From positions 174,475-238,474 of the forward strand of contig QEOQ01000242.1 of the NCBI GenBank assembly GCA_010279815.1: 64,000 nt of DNA, written 5' to 3'. The notes beneath the pieces were generated by a model. The model did not search any database. It was not told the DNA's origin and saw nothing but the letters and a program-made list of their open reading frames with translations. Positions 43,447 to 54,168 of the stretch are shown here, piece by piece (position 1 is the stretch's first letter; each line of letters starts with the position of its first letter). The position numbers and the translations under genes were made by a program. Origin of the DNA: Brachionus plicatilis (Eukaryota; Rotifera; Eurotatoria; Ploima; Brachionidae).

Positions 43447-44140
43447 CAGTATGTTCGCACTTATAACTTATATCACAATTCAGATATATCCCCGATCCCA
43501 GATAGGGAAGCAGGGCTTTATATATGCGAGTAACGAGTCGTTATTTTTTTTTAAGTAAATGTTAAATTTTATCTGAATAACTTTAATTATTGTCTGTCAA
43601 AAATTTTTATTAAGAAAATACATGAGAATTTTTTTTCTATGTGTATAGTGTATTGACGATTTACGTCCAGAATTTTTTTAATAACTATTCAGTATTCGTT
43701 TTTTATTCACGTGGGTCTATGCTTAATATGCTCGTCACGCACCGCTCGTTCTTCGCAAATTAGTCTTTATTTTATCACAAAAAAAATTATCATAAAAAAA
43801 TGAATCTCGTTCTGAGCTGAAAAAAAAGGAACAACTTTATTGAACTCAATTTATTGATTAATTAATTGAGCAATTTAGCTTAATTAAACCAGAAAATTTG
43901 CGTTATATAAAGGACCTCTACAAAAAAGTTGAAATGGAAGAGCTTCAAAAATTGAGATTGTCCCAACTTTTATTTTTGCTTTAAAATTTCGTAATTTAGT
44001 TAATTTTATAATTGTTTTGTATTCTAATATGATTGATTTGTAAATAAATTATAAAAAAAAAGTTTTTAGTTTTATCACAATTTAGATATATCTCGTTTAT
44101 CGCTCTGGACAAACGGGGTGATATATCTGCGAACCCGCTG
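43447..44140. mobile_element. Pogo/Tigger-like remnant with TA-flanked termini
   Basis: TA/CAGTATGTTCGCA at 43445-43459 is matched by TGCGAACCCGCTG/TA at 44128-44142. Each end also holds a TATCACAATTYAGATATATC motif (43471; 44073). Inside, the plus strand retains a short coding-like end (LRYIKDLYKKVEMEELQKLR, about 43900-43983). TA duplication and termini of this kind fit the pogo/Tc1 superfamily. Confidence 0.5.
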
Positions 44141-44269
44141 TATAGAAAAATTTTTTATAGAAAAAGACAATTTTTTGTCGAAATGTTTTATAGAAATTAT
44201 TATAGAAAATTTATTAAGCCTCAAAGTCCGGCCGAGCCGGCTCCAGTTATACATTATTTTAAAAAAGAA

Positions 44270-44585
44270 TTTCATTGGCTTTGTCGATCCAGAAGATGAG
44301 AATTGTTCACGTGTTGTGCTAAAATATCCTCCAAGCTATTGGAATCTTAGGAAATGGTATACCTAGGTCAAATAATAGCTTGGAGGCTTGGCTTAAGTTT
44401 CTTTCGAAAGATGTTGTATCACATCCAAATGTAAATAAGTTGGCTAAACAAATTAATAGCGGTATAGTTTATCCACGTGAAAAATCAGAAATTAAAAGAG
44501 ATAATGAAATTATATCTTTGATTAGTGTCTATAATAAAGAAAAAATTAGCAACTTTTCTGATAGATTAATTTTTGTTTTAAAATA
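44270..44585 (+). pseudogene. MULE transposase C-terminal fragment
   Basis: The plus strand reads FIGFVDPEDENCSRV and YPPSYWNLRK, then after a frame change NNSLEAWLKFLSKDVVSHPN with NKLAKQINSG following. The blocks align in order with the C-terminus of the FLYWCH-type MULE at 9047-9322 (YIGI...FAIKTWNLHDK...NNSLGAWHQAL...HPGINKL). It stops at 44584. No catalytic region remains upstream. Confidence 0.6.
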
Positions 44586-44639
44586 ATTAATTGTTTAATT
44601 GTTTTTTTTTTTCTAAAATTATGACTTTTTTCTTTAATT

Positions 44640-45330
44640 AATACAGGTAAATTTCGATAATTCGAAAGCTTAAAAGAAATAAAGTTCCTTCCTAAGTCCC
44701 TAATAAATAAATAAAATAAATAAGGTATTAAATTTGATTCTAAATTAACCTTTACTTCAATGATAGAAGAAATTAAAAAACGTTGCAATTCAAGGCTAAG
44801 TTTTTTAAAAAATCCTGTCAGATGGGCCTTGACTTAAACACTTTAGGAAACCTTTATATGTCTTTGATTGGATCTATTCTAAGATATGATACTCCCTCCA
44901 ACATATCACATCATGAGGCATATAATAAACTTAAACTACTAACAGTTCCAAATCGACTTTTTAAGTTGAGTTAGAGATATGTTAGGGCCAGACTGAGCCA
45001 TTCTGTTCTTATTCTAGATCATATCTATTTGACTGGTGGAAGAATATAACAAAGATTTCGAATCAAGATACATCGAGTACCCAACTCCATTGTGTAATTG
45101 CTGCCTTACTACTTTATTCTTTTTTTCCTGAATCATCAAATATTTAAAAATATTATTCTGTTACTCTATCAAAATTTATCTAATTTTAATTTTAATATTT
45201 CTCTTCTTTTTAACTTATATTATTATTACTTTATTTTTTCTTATTTTTTATTTTTATTTTATTTGTTTAATTTTTTTTTAAATCTGAAGAAGCTTTAGCT
45301 CGGGTATACAAATAAATAAATAAATAATAA
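44640..45330 (+). pseudogene. LINE 3' fragment, same family as the LINE at 35 kb
   Basis: LDLNTLGNLYMSLIGSI, then YDTPSNISHHEAYNKLKLLT and NRLFKLS match the end of the 35-kb LINE frame (minus strand there). An internal deletion joins them. The 3' end is GAAGAAGCTTTAGCTCGG followed by a (AAATA)n tail. Orientation is plus. Confidence 0.75.
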
Positions 45331-45439
45331 TATTTTTCAATAAATTGAGTTTCTATAAAATGATTTTTCTTTTCTATAAAACTTTTCTACAAAAAATTTT
45401 TCTATAAAATGAATAAGTCCCGGCGAGGGGGGAGTTTTT

Positions 45440-46135
45440 TTGTCAGAGTAAGCAAAGGGTCCCGGGTTCGATCTCTGGCGGATGAAAAAATATTCTAAAT
45501 ATCTCTGTAGTAGGGGACATATGTTTAAACCGTTTTCATTAGAAAATAATGGGGGTCCAGTTTTGACTGGGTAATAATTGCCGGGTAGATGATCAACTCG
45601 ATGCAGTAATCTATGTATCCTTAAGCAAAAGGGCTCTGGATCGATCCCTGCTAAGGGAAAAAAAATCGTTAAAATATTTGTGCAGTACGGGACGCATGTT
45701 TAAACGGGAGGTGGACAAAATATAGAAAGACGAAATAAAGACATGACAAAATAGAAAAATAAATAAAGAAAAAAAACAGAGACTTTGGCTAAAACTTTAA
45801 ATTAAATCAAAAACGGTGAACATTTTGAACCAAAAAAAAAGACAAACATGAAACTAATTTGAGAATTTTACGATTAGTGACAGATTATAAAAGTTAGAAT
45901 ATTGAATCTTTTTTAAAAGGTATTGGTAATAATTTACTAATTGGTGAAGAAAAAATTGAAAAAAAAAAATTGACTTTTAATTCTTTTTATTATTTTGTAT
46001 ATTTTTGAATTCGGTGTTTTTTTTCTATATTTTGTCTTTCTATATTATGTCTCACTGCCGTTTAAACTAGAAAAAAATGGGGGTCCATTTTTGACTGGTT
46101 AATAAATACAAGGTAGATGATCAACTAAGATTGTG
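45440..46135. repeat. SINE-like repeat, two tandem units with B-box-like motifs
   Basis: Two related units: the first starts GGGTTCGATCTCTGG (about 45468), the second GGATCGATCCCTGC (about 45632). Each is followed by an A-rich run, GTAGTAnGGGACATATGTTTAAAC-like sequence and ATGGGGGTCCAGTTTTGACTGG (45548; 46078). The GGTTCGATCTC-type motif resembles the internal B box of RNA polymerase III promoters, as in tRNA-derived SINEs. An A box is not evident. A MITE splits the second unit. Confidence 0.45.
45706..46059. mobile_element. 354-bp MITE in the SINE-like repeat, 8-bp target duplication
   Basis: Bounded by GTTTAAAC at 45698-45705 and 46060-46067. Termini match over about 25 bases around ACAAAATATAGAAAGAC (left) and the inverted GTCTTTCTATATTATGT (right). 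The interior is non-coding. Confidence 0.75.
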
Positions 46136-47380
46136 TTCTATAAGAGCAAGTAATAAATTAGCGCATTTAAAATAGAAATAATATGGTAATTTTAAATTTA
46201 TGATCAATTTTTGATGCTCAAAACGATCAAATCAAACTAAAACTATTAAATAAATTGTTATTTCTTAACAGAAATAATGCAGAGATAATTTTTTTGGATT
46301 TAACATACTATGTTGATTAAAAATATAAACTCTGCATTATCAAAATTCACAATGCAGAATGCACACCATCAAAATGATGCATTTTAAGTGGATAATTTTT
46401 AGCAGACTTTTGCAGATTTTACCTTTAGATTTAACAAAGTATGTTAAAACCAAAAATTAACCTCTGAACTAATTCTATAAAAAAAAATTAAATTTATTTT
46501 ATAGTTTTAGTTTGATTTTGAATTAATTTAACCTGAATTATTTAAATTATTGATTTTTTTTATTGAATAAATCAGAGATCAATCATTTTAAAACTAATTT
46601 GATAACGAATCATTATTATACATAACATGTCTTGCAATGTTTAGTATTTATTTCTAAGAAAAATTTTTAAATCATTTTATTAAATTCTGAAATTTAAAGT
46701 GATCGTTTTGATCTTAAAATTTGATCTGAAACTTCAATTTTCCGAAATTTATTACTTAATCAAAAATTTGTGTCCAATAGAAAAAAACTAATTACTTTAA
46801 AAGAATTAGAGTCATAATATCATAAAGATGTTCAGAGTTCTCCTTGTTAAATTGACTAACAATATTTATGGTCAAACTTTTCATGCTCTGTTTTTTAGTA
46901 TGACTCACACCTGTTTTTGGCAATGTTGATTCAATACCTCATAAGAAGATCCGACATTATATCCATTGTTTCACAAGTAAAACTACAACTTGGGGGCTGT
47001 CAATTTCAATTTCTTGATGACAGTTAGATATTGTTTAGTAACTTTTAAACAAAAAAATGACCTTTATGTGAAAGTGTAACAAAGCCATGCCCAAAATTAA
47101 GGTTATTGAATCAATCAAATAATTCGTCCATCTTAATTAGAGTAATCTAAAATATTTTTTTTGTCGGTTCTTGCCATTCTATTTGATGAACCAAATCATG
47201 ATACTATTTTTTCGCTAATTTAATTATGCTAATTTAAATGTGCTATTTTAAAATAACAAAAATCAAAATGGCAATCAAAGAAATTTAAGTTGAAAAAAAG
47301 AAATTTTCAAAAAATGGAGAAAGCGATTCAATAAGATACTGTTTTAAAAAAATTAACGATACTGAACATAATGGGAAAAA
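46136..47380. other. AT-rich stretch, nothing named
   Basis: A small inverted pair AATGCAGAGATA / CTCTGCATTA (46277; 46328) and GATCGTTTTGAT-like motifs (46225; 46703) suggest a worn inverted-repeat element, but ends and target duplications cannot be set. Confidence 0.3.
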
Positions 47381-47451
47381 TCTTCGAAGGTTCGAACCCC
47401 ACTAAGGGAGAAAAATTCTAAACCCTTTTCATTGTAGAAAAGAAAAAGGGA

Positions 47452-47714
47452 AAATTGTAAAATATCATGCCAAACTTCCAATGAAAAAAGGAAAAATTTT
47501 GTCCTAAATGTCAAAAACCTGTTCAGTAAATGAAACAACTTTTGTTTCGCTTACTGCCCAAGTCTGTAAAATCTTTGCAAATTAATTGCGTTTTTTTTAA
47601 TACTTTAAAGTAGAGTGTAATTTTGCAAAATTTGCACAGATTTTGCAGACTTGAACAAAGGTTAAAAATTTTTTATTTTTTGTATTGGAAGTTTTGTATG
47701 AAATTTCACAATGC
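47452..47714. mobile_element. MITE family D, worn copy
   Basis: Matches the clean family D element at 56117-56450: CAAACTTCCAAT near the left end, GTCAAAAACCTGTTC...AATGAAACAA, a CACAGATTTTGCAGACTT core, and right end TGGAAGTTTTGTATGAAATT...CACAATGCC. Just outside, GGTTCGAACCCCACTAAGGG (47390) is a B-box-like relative of the SINE repeat. Confidence 0.6.
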
Positions 47715-47878
47715 CCGTAATCATGAACACTGCCAAAAGGGAGTGCAGTTCGACCAGGTAATAATTGCAGTGTAGAAGTTCTGGTGTGTCTATAAGTAAA
47801 AGCTCCCCGATGCCATCCCTGGTGTACTTGTGCATGCATGAAATTAATCATAAAGAATTCAAAGACTCAGAAAGAACT

Positions 47879-48114
47879 TCAGGGGAGGGTTGTGGCTAGA
47901 AGAAAAAAATTATGAGTGTAAGTACTGGCTGGTTTGAGCTTGAGCTGGTCTATTTTGTGGACTACATGATTGATATGGTTTTGTTTGGCCAAGGTAGAAT
48001 TTAAGCTGTCTCTGGAGTAGGACGGCCTAAGCAGCGAGGCTAGGTCCGTGTAGATTACTTTGTTGTGAAGGCTCTTGTGGCTCTGAGAGTAGGACAATTT
48101 TGGCTTGTGGCTCA
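47879..48114 (-). CDS. Possible small exon or protein, unrecognised
   Basis: A 78-codon minus-strand frame from ATG 48114 (MSHKPKLSYSQSHKSLHNKV...) with G/C content above its surroundings, like the kinase gene. It is Ser/His/Lys-rich, with a GTACTTAC donor-like site near its end (about 47921). It lies 4.8 kb upstream of the kinase on the same strand, so it could be a 5' exon of that gene. No family motif supports it. The 12 codons upstream of this Met are also open. Confidence 0.25.
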
Positions 48115-48599
48115 TTGTTGAGTGGCAAAAGTAAAAAATGGAAACGAACAAGAAATATGGGAGAAATTGTCATGTGCAGTCAAGCGTGAACTTAATTGTT
48201 AATTATGCGCATAGTTGGGTAACACACACACACACAAAAAAAATATTTTTATCTAAACTTACTTGGAAAAATTTTGTAGTTTTTCTTTTTTTTCAAAAAA
48301 AGATTTTTTTTAGTTACGATCGGTTGATAGATTTAAGTTGTATTTTTTAATATATTCAATGCGAATTGACATTTTAGGTGTTGTGTAATTATTGAACGAT
48401 TTTGTTGATGTTTGTTTTGTCAATTTTGTGGTTATTGTTTGGATTGGCTCAGATTTTGTTCATATTGGGCGTGATGCGATGCTATGATGATGTTGCTGAA
48501 GTTTGTTTGTTTCCGATTGTCTTTTGTTTTAGTCCAAATAAATTATTAAGAGTGGGCCTCCTAGTTTTGTATAGAAAAAAATTATTCTAAGATATCAAA

Positions 48600-49466
48600 T
48601 ATGGCGATATTAATTTATGCCGAATATTTTTTATAAACTCGGGTTGATCATAATATTTTTCACATCGACCCATTTTTTGTCTTTTTTTATCATTTTGTCA
48701 AAGAAAATTTTTTTTTTGTTGGCGTAATCTTTAGAAAAAAAAAGTGCTTTTTATATTCTAATTTTAGTTAATTTAGTTGTCTTTCAAAAAATTAATTTAA
48801 TCTTAATTTTTTATTATAAAATTTGTCTTTAAAAAAAAGCTAATTAAATTAGTTTCTTTTTTTTTAGAAGAAGGGTTTTTTGTTCAAATGTTGAGATTTC
48901 GAAATAAATAAATTGTGGAATGGGTATTTTTGTGAATAATGCGCGGCATATTGGTCATTTATCTTAAAAAAATTAAAAGATAAAATAATTAAAAAAAATA
49001 TTATCTATAAAAAGAGAAAAGAATATAATTAAATAAAAATACTTCAAAAATACTGCAACACAGTACAACATAATTTGTTGAACTTTTTTTAGCTTAAATA
49101 ATTTTTCTAATGCAAAAAACAAAAAAAATAAAACATCGACAAGATTTAAATTAATTACCGATTTTATTTAGTAAAAAAAATAGTATTTTAGGATAAAAAG
49201 GTGAAACAAAGAATGTTGCTTTATGTTTCACAGTATGTGTATTAAAATTAAAGTTAACAGTATAAATTTTAATTTTTCAAAAAATGAATAATTTTTGTTC
49301 TATTTGTATTTGAAATTGACAACTCCAAATATTAATTGTTTATTAAAAAAACAAAAATTTCAACTATGTTATACCTTTATTTAGAATTTTCTTACTTTTT
49401 TTGAAAAATCCTTAATTAAGATTCTGTTGAATTAGCAAAGTTTTTAAAACCGTAAAAAGAATTTTA
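48600..49466. other. AT-rich stretch, nothing recognised
   Basis: Long A/T runs and no coding or repeat-end signal. Confidence 0.4.
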
Positions 49467-49869
49467 CACTAGAATTACTCTTTTTCGATGTTTGGCCGCT
49501 AAAATCCAAGTCAATTTTTGATATTTGAGACTAATTGTTTTTCATTATAAAATTAAGAATAACTTTCTAAATTTACTAAATTGAAATGAAAAAAAAATTT
49601 TGTTCAAATTCGTTTATGTATTAATTATAAAGTGATAAATTTTTGTTCAAAATGTAAAAAAGCAGTGTGGGGATATTGTACAAAAGAATTAGAGAGTATC
49701 TGTAAAAAGTTAGATTGACCATGGATATTTTATAAGGCCTAAGAAAAGACTAAAATTTAATAATTTACCATTTTTATTCAATTATATGATTCATTTTTTA
49801 TTTTTCATAACGAGTTAAAATGACTCGTTTTGGGTCATCTTGCAGTTTGAAATTTTGGTGCTTCTAGTG
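49467..49869. mobile_element. Possible piggyBac-type MITE
   Basis: CACTAGAA at 49467 and the inverse TTCTAGTG at 49862-49869 bound about 400 bases; the right flank is TTAA (49870-49873) and the left TTTA. Short CACTAGAA-like ends at TTAA sites are typical of piggyBac elements. The match is short and one flank is imperfect. Confidence 0.3.
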
Positions 49870-51508
49870 TTAAAAACTGATATGTCTAAAACTTTAACAT
49901 TAATAAATTAAAGTGCTTAATTATTTTAAAAAAATTCAAAAGTCTGTTCTCCTCTAATTATTTTAGACATTCATTAAATATTCAGTTTAAAAATAATAAA
50001 TTATAAAATTAAATAAAACCAAATAAATTATTTATCTCACAATTGCAATAATTGCTATGAGAAAGCAAAATAAATCTTTTACCTCTAAAACTTATCAAAT
50101 TAAAATAATTCTTAAATAATTATGTAATAAATATTAAAATAAAGCAATTTAAATACACAAATTTTATAAATAAAGCAATTTTAATTAAATCAATAAAATT
50201 TAATTTCAAAATTTGAAATTTAATTTTACTATTTGTTTTTTCTTCACCTTTTTTCACACTAAATAGTTAATTAGAGAACAGCAAGTGTGGAGAAATACTA
50301 TGATAAGAAAAAATATATCGACTAATGAGCTAGACCTGAGCTAAATAACGATTATGTTCAATTATGTCAACAGAAAGCCATGGCTTGAAGAGCAGAGCTA
50401 CTTGTCCTTTTAGGACAAGGAAATTTATAATGAATTTTGAAAAAAAAACTTGTTTATATTTGTTTAAAAAATTTAGAATATAAAAAAACATTAAAGTTTT
50501 ACATTTTTAAAATTGACTTAAAAAGAAAAAGGAATGAAAGAATTTATTTTTTGATTGTCCAATTATAATCATTTTATAGTATTTAATTTTTTATTTTATT
50601 AAAATAATTATTAGATGAGGACCCCGGAAAGTTTTTGAATGGTAATTAACCTCCTTTTCAGCCCCGTGTTAAGTAGTTTTGATAATAAAGAAAAAAGTGA
50701 ACAAAATTTTGAAAATGTTACAAGACTAACAGATGAAGAATATTTTTTTTTTGTGGATAAACTGAGAACCCTTTATAGTATTTTAAAATGGTTCTCAAGA
50801 CCCTTGATACTATTTAAAGCTTATATTGTTCATACAGAACTCAATGAATAAGAAATATCTTCGTTTGATATCAATGCCATTTTAAAAAATAAATTTAAAA
50901 TTAATAATATTTTTTAATATGTTTTAAAAAACTTGATTTGAATTGTATTTTGATTATTTTTTTATTCTGAAAATTATTAAAATCAAGTTAGGATATTAGC
51001 AAATATGATAAAATATTTAACTTTTTTAAAGAAATTTACTTTCCTACATGTTTTAAAAAAATAAAATTTAAGATTTTTTTAAAACAATAGAATCTAAATA
51101 TTCCTTTTTCGATGTTATCTATTAAATTTCAATGTAATAAGATTACAAAAGTAACTCACATTTGATTTTTATTTAAAATAAATTTGAAAAATCGAACTTT
51201 TTTTCATGCTTTATCAATATTGTATGAAAATACAATTCATGATTGTATCATATTTTAAAATAATAATATTTCAATTAAAATTATTCAATATGTTTTTTCC
51301 TTCTTTAAATTTTTCCTCTGTTATAAATTTTCACTCTTTAGCTTAATTAAAGTTTCCTTTTAAATTTATTTCCCTTGATAATGTAGAAATAAAAAGTGAT
51401 ATTTACCTGCTAAACAAAAATTGAAGATCCAAGATTTTTTTTTTCTTTTATTTGATTTGATTTAAAAATTTAGCGCTGAAAAGATTTCAAAAAAGAAAAA
51501 ATTCGCTT
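49870..51508. other. AT-rich stretch, one weak open frame
   Basis: A 70-codon plus-strand frame (50639-50851: ...FDNKEKSEQNFENVTRLTDE...) has more normal composition than chance frames here but no recognisable family. Otherwise nothing. Confidence 0.3.
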
Positions 51509-51694
51509 CTAATGAAGCAGCCCTATGAAGAAGTAGCGTGGAGATCTTATGCCACACAAGAAGCTTTTTTTGTTGAGGCACCAAAACAAAGTTCTTGGGC
51601 TAAGAACGAGAGCGGTTGAAGGTGGAAGAATTAAAAAAATACCAGAGAGCAAAAAAACAATTTTATTTAAAATTTCTGAATGATTAATTTTCAT
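51509..51694 (-). CDS. Possible third cistron or 3'-UTR frame, 61 codons
   Basis: ATG at 51694, 41 bases after the sideroflexin stop. The frame is hydrophobic in its first half (IVFLLSGIFLILPPSTALVL) and basic/Cys-containing in its second. It is preceded by TATATTTTATAG, which could act as a splice acceptor. It might be a small membrane protein in the same transcription unit or merely 3' untranslated sequence. No family recognised. Confidence 0.3.
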   Translation of the reverse strand: MKINHSEILNKIVFLLSGIFLILPPSTALVLSPRTLFWCLNKKSFLCGIRSPRYFFIGLLH

Positions 51695-51735
51695 GGTAAA
51701 ATTAAAATTAATCTATAAAATATATTAACTAAAAT

Positions 51736-52870
51736 CTAAAGACCTTTGTTATAAAATACAACTTCATCATTTGTTTTTTCTTGGATATCTTTTTCCAGAT
51801 CTTGAGTCTTGACCTCGGACATCTGAGGAAATATGGCTATTGTGGCGGGCAGCGCAAAGAAAAATGTTACTGAGCAGACTAAAATATTAAAAGGCATATG
51901 GAGTCTTGGATTTTTTTTCAAAAGAGCGGTCTTTTCCAGCATGGTCATGACTATTGGTGGTATGGCTAGCAATGGAATTGGCAGAGCAGCGCGTGAAATA
52001 GCCATCTCAGTCAGAGCTTTCTTGGCAGCTATTTTGGATGAGCCTATAACCTGACCATTTCTATCCATCACGTCAATTCCTTCATTGCATTCATGTTTTC
52101 TCATCAAAATTACATTTAGAGTGCTAGCTGTCATTACGGCTGGTAGCGGAACAAATCTCTGGATCATACTTTTTGTAGCAGGTGCTAGATTGCTCGCTTT
52201 TTTAAGCAACAAATTCAGCCCTACAGATATAGAAATAGCTGCAGTCACAGCACCTGTGTAGCCCTGCATAAATGTGGAAAAATTGGTAGGCTTAGTTGCA
52301 TTGCGATTAGCATAGTTTACACACGCATTGTGAGACTGATTCAACCATTGCCAAAAAATGGTCTGAGCCATTGTTGGATTCGGCATCAAAAGACCGGCCA
52401 GAATCGGCGAGTTAAATGGAACATAGCCAGACATTCTTTAGATTTAAATATAGAAAAAGTTCAAGAGTTTTTAATTTTAATTTTGAACCTAAAAGGCATA
52501 AAAATTTTCTCGCCCGTGTCCGGATGAAGGGTCGACTGCTTGATTTTTTGAGCGTCCCAAAGTTGAGAATCACTAACTGTACTCGAAAGAGTGCCATTTT
52601 TAAAGGCTTCTAGCAGCTGCACACTTTCTTTAAGTTTAGCCTTTAAAATTGATTAAAAAAATTGAGAATTTTTTTGTTGAAGTTGCTCTTACGCTGGACA
52701 CAAAAAGAGTTTTAGGGTCGATGATATCCATGTTATGGTAAAACCTGCCCATAAAGGTGTTCTAATTGCATAAATTAAAAGTTTAAAAATTAATTATTAA
52801 TATTATTGGAAAATTTTTCATCTTCTACCAGGTCATAACGAGACTTGTTCAACTCAAATTTGGGGTCCAT
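51736..52870 (-). CDS. SFXN: Sideroflexin (mitochondrial inner-membrane amino-acid carrier), complete, four exons
   Basis: Sideroflexins carry serine and related amino acids across the mitochondrial inner membrane for one-carbon metabolism. Exons (minus): 52870-52829, 52761-52693, 52640-52489, 52435-51736, with GT-AG introns of 67, 52 and 53 bases and consistent phases 0, 0, 2. The product is 320 residues, close to the usual 320-325. Visible features: [14 protein letters not shown] start, the [20 protein letters not shown] entry, the family block [60 protein letters not shown], and the C-terminal [12 protein letters not shown] end. Several hydrophobic helices span the last two thirds. The start is the only ATG that fits and lies 23 bases after a splice-acceptor-like TTTTTTTTAG. 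All family-defining blocks are intact, so I regard it as functional. Confidence 0.93.
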
Positions 52871-52904
52871 TTTGCAATAAAAAAGTTAAATTTCTAAAAA
52901 AAAT
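52871..52904 (-). promoter_or_regulatory. 34-base intercistronic region with trans-splice-like acceptor
   Basis: On the minus strand, the stop TAA of the upstream gene overlaps AATAAA, followed at once by TTTTTTTTAG (AG at 52895-52894) and then 23 bases to the sideroflexin ATG. A polyadenylation-like signal and a strong pyrimidine-AG acceptor without a donor in the space is what spliced-leader operons show. Confidence 0.5.
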
Positions 52905-53649
52905 TTATTTTAAATTAACTTGGTATTTTAACAAGACGCCTGTTTGAAATTTACTATCAAAAATTGAATAATTTAGCTTGCAAACTATTTTTTTATCATA
53001 AATTTCAAGCAAACAAAATTTGCTTGAAAGTATTTTAAATTGCTTTGTAAAGCTTGCTAAGTTTTTTTGGCTTAAATTTTGTGCCAATTGAGAAGAAGTT
53101 TTTTGCAATGACTTGGCACTTTTGCTTAGTTTCAAAAGACTTGAGCGCAAAGATCTGGAACCAGAAGCGCAATTCGAGTCAATTTTAAAACTGAAAGAAA
53201 TTTTTACATTTTTAAAGTTTTTTAATTTGTGATCATAATTTATTAATTTTTGATAATTTTCAGCATTTTTTGTAGACATCAAACAATTGATACTTTCTTC
53301 CATTAGACGGATGCATTCCTAAGAAAAAAAATACTAGAAAAATTAAACAAGATGACTAAGTTACATTCATTAGGGTAATCTTGTTTAAAAATAGACTCCA
53401 ATCGATTAGCAAAGATGTCGAGTGTTTGGATATGAGCTCGAAAAGTTGGTCTATTTCCTTAATCATTTTATTTGTGCCATTTACCACCTGATTCAGCTTG
53501 TTTTTGTGCTCCAAATCAAAGCTGAGATTTAGAAAGTCATCAATCAAATAGCGAATTGTGCCCAAGTTTTCGCTTAATTTTAGATCACAGCTTTCAAGTA
53601 AATTATTTAAAATTTTAATCAGATCAAAATTTTTTTTCTGTATTTCCAT
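52905..53649 (-). CDS. Unrecognised two-exon helical protein, upstream of sideroflexin
   Basis: Exon 1 53649-53365 (95 codons, ATG start) ends AAT/GTAACT. Exon 2 begins after TTTTTTTCTTAG at 53318 and ends TAA at 52905; the intron is 46 bases, and the joined length is about 232 residues. The first half is predicted helical and heptad-rich (FDLIKILNNLLESCDLKLSE, NQVVNGTNKMIKEIDQLFEL). The second has a Ser-rich helical stretch (RSSLLKLSKSAKSLQKTSSQ) and a beta-like end (KIVCKLNYSIFDSKFQTG). No signal peptide, membrane segment or catalytic motif is visible. It resembles small subunits of assemblies such as Mediator or kinetochore complexes in general style only. It sits 34 bases ahead of sideroflexin on the same strand. 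Confidence 0.65.
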
Positions 53650-54168
53650 AGAATCAATAAAAATTAAAAATTAAAAAATCTATGTTTATTTTAACTAAAG
53701 AGAATAAAAAAATTAGGCCAATAAATTTATCAATTTTTTTTATTTTTTTATTTTTATTTTCAATTTAAATTAGATGAGAAAATTTTAGATCGATCATTGT
53801 CTACCAAATATTTTATTTTAAATTATGAAGTTTGTCAAATTATTGAAAAAAATTTAATTTGAATAATTTATTTAAATATAGTTAAACCTTTTTAATCCGA
53901 TTCTTGTTTACTCGTAAGTCTCGCTTATCCGAGCAAATTTAGTAAAAAAAAAGGTGTTTTCTGTATTTTACAGTGATTTTGGATTCTATATATCGAACTT
54001 TTTTAATCTCCAATCCGTACAAAGTTTTGCTCTTTTGTTAAGATATTTTTGCAAATAAATTTCTTGTGTACATTTAATGGTAAACGTTCATAAAAGAGAA
54101 AAAACTTTTTAGAGAATTTTTTTTTAGAGAAAAAAATAGCGACATAATTTTTGTTAATCTTAACCAGT

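Noticed and set aside
44118..44275. Minus/plus overlapping frames with TATAGAAA repeats
   Set aside because: Low-complexity repeat related to 45350-45410 in inverted orientation; not coding.
45468..45485. Possible tRNA gene at the GGGTTCGATCTCTGG motif
   Set aside because: Only a T-arm-like motif is present. No acceptor stem, D arm or anticodon arm folds around it, and the motif recurs in repeat units.
48402..48590. 62-codon hydrophobic plus-strand frame
   Set aside because: No family, codon or splice support; T/G-rich composition explains it.
53885..54010. Possible pogo-type terminus (AATCCGATTCTTG...CTTATCCGAGC)
   Set aside because: Motifs resemble pogo/Tigger ends, but no inverted partner or TA duplication could be found.
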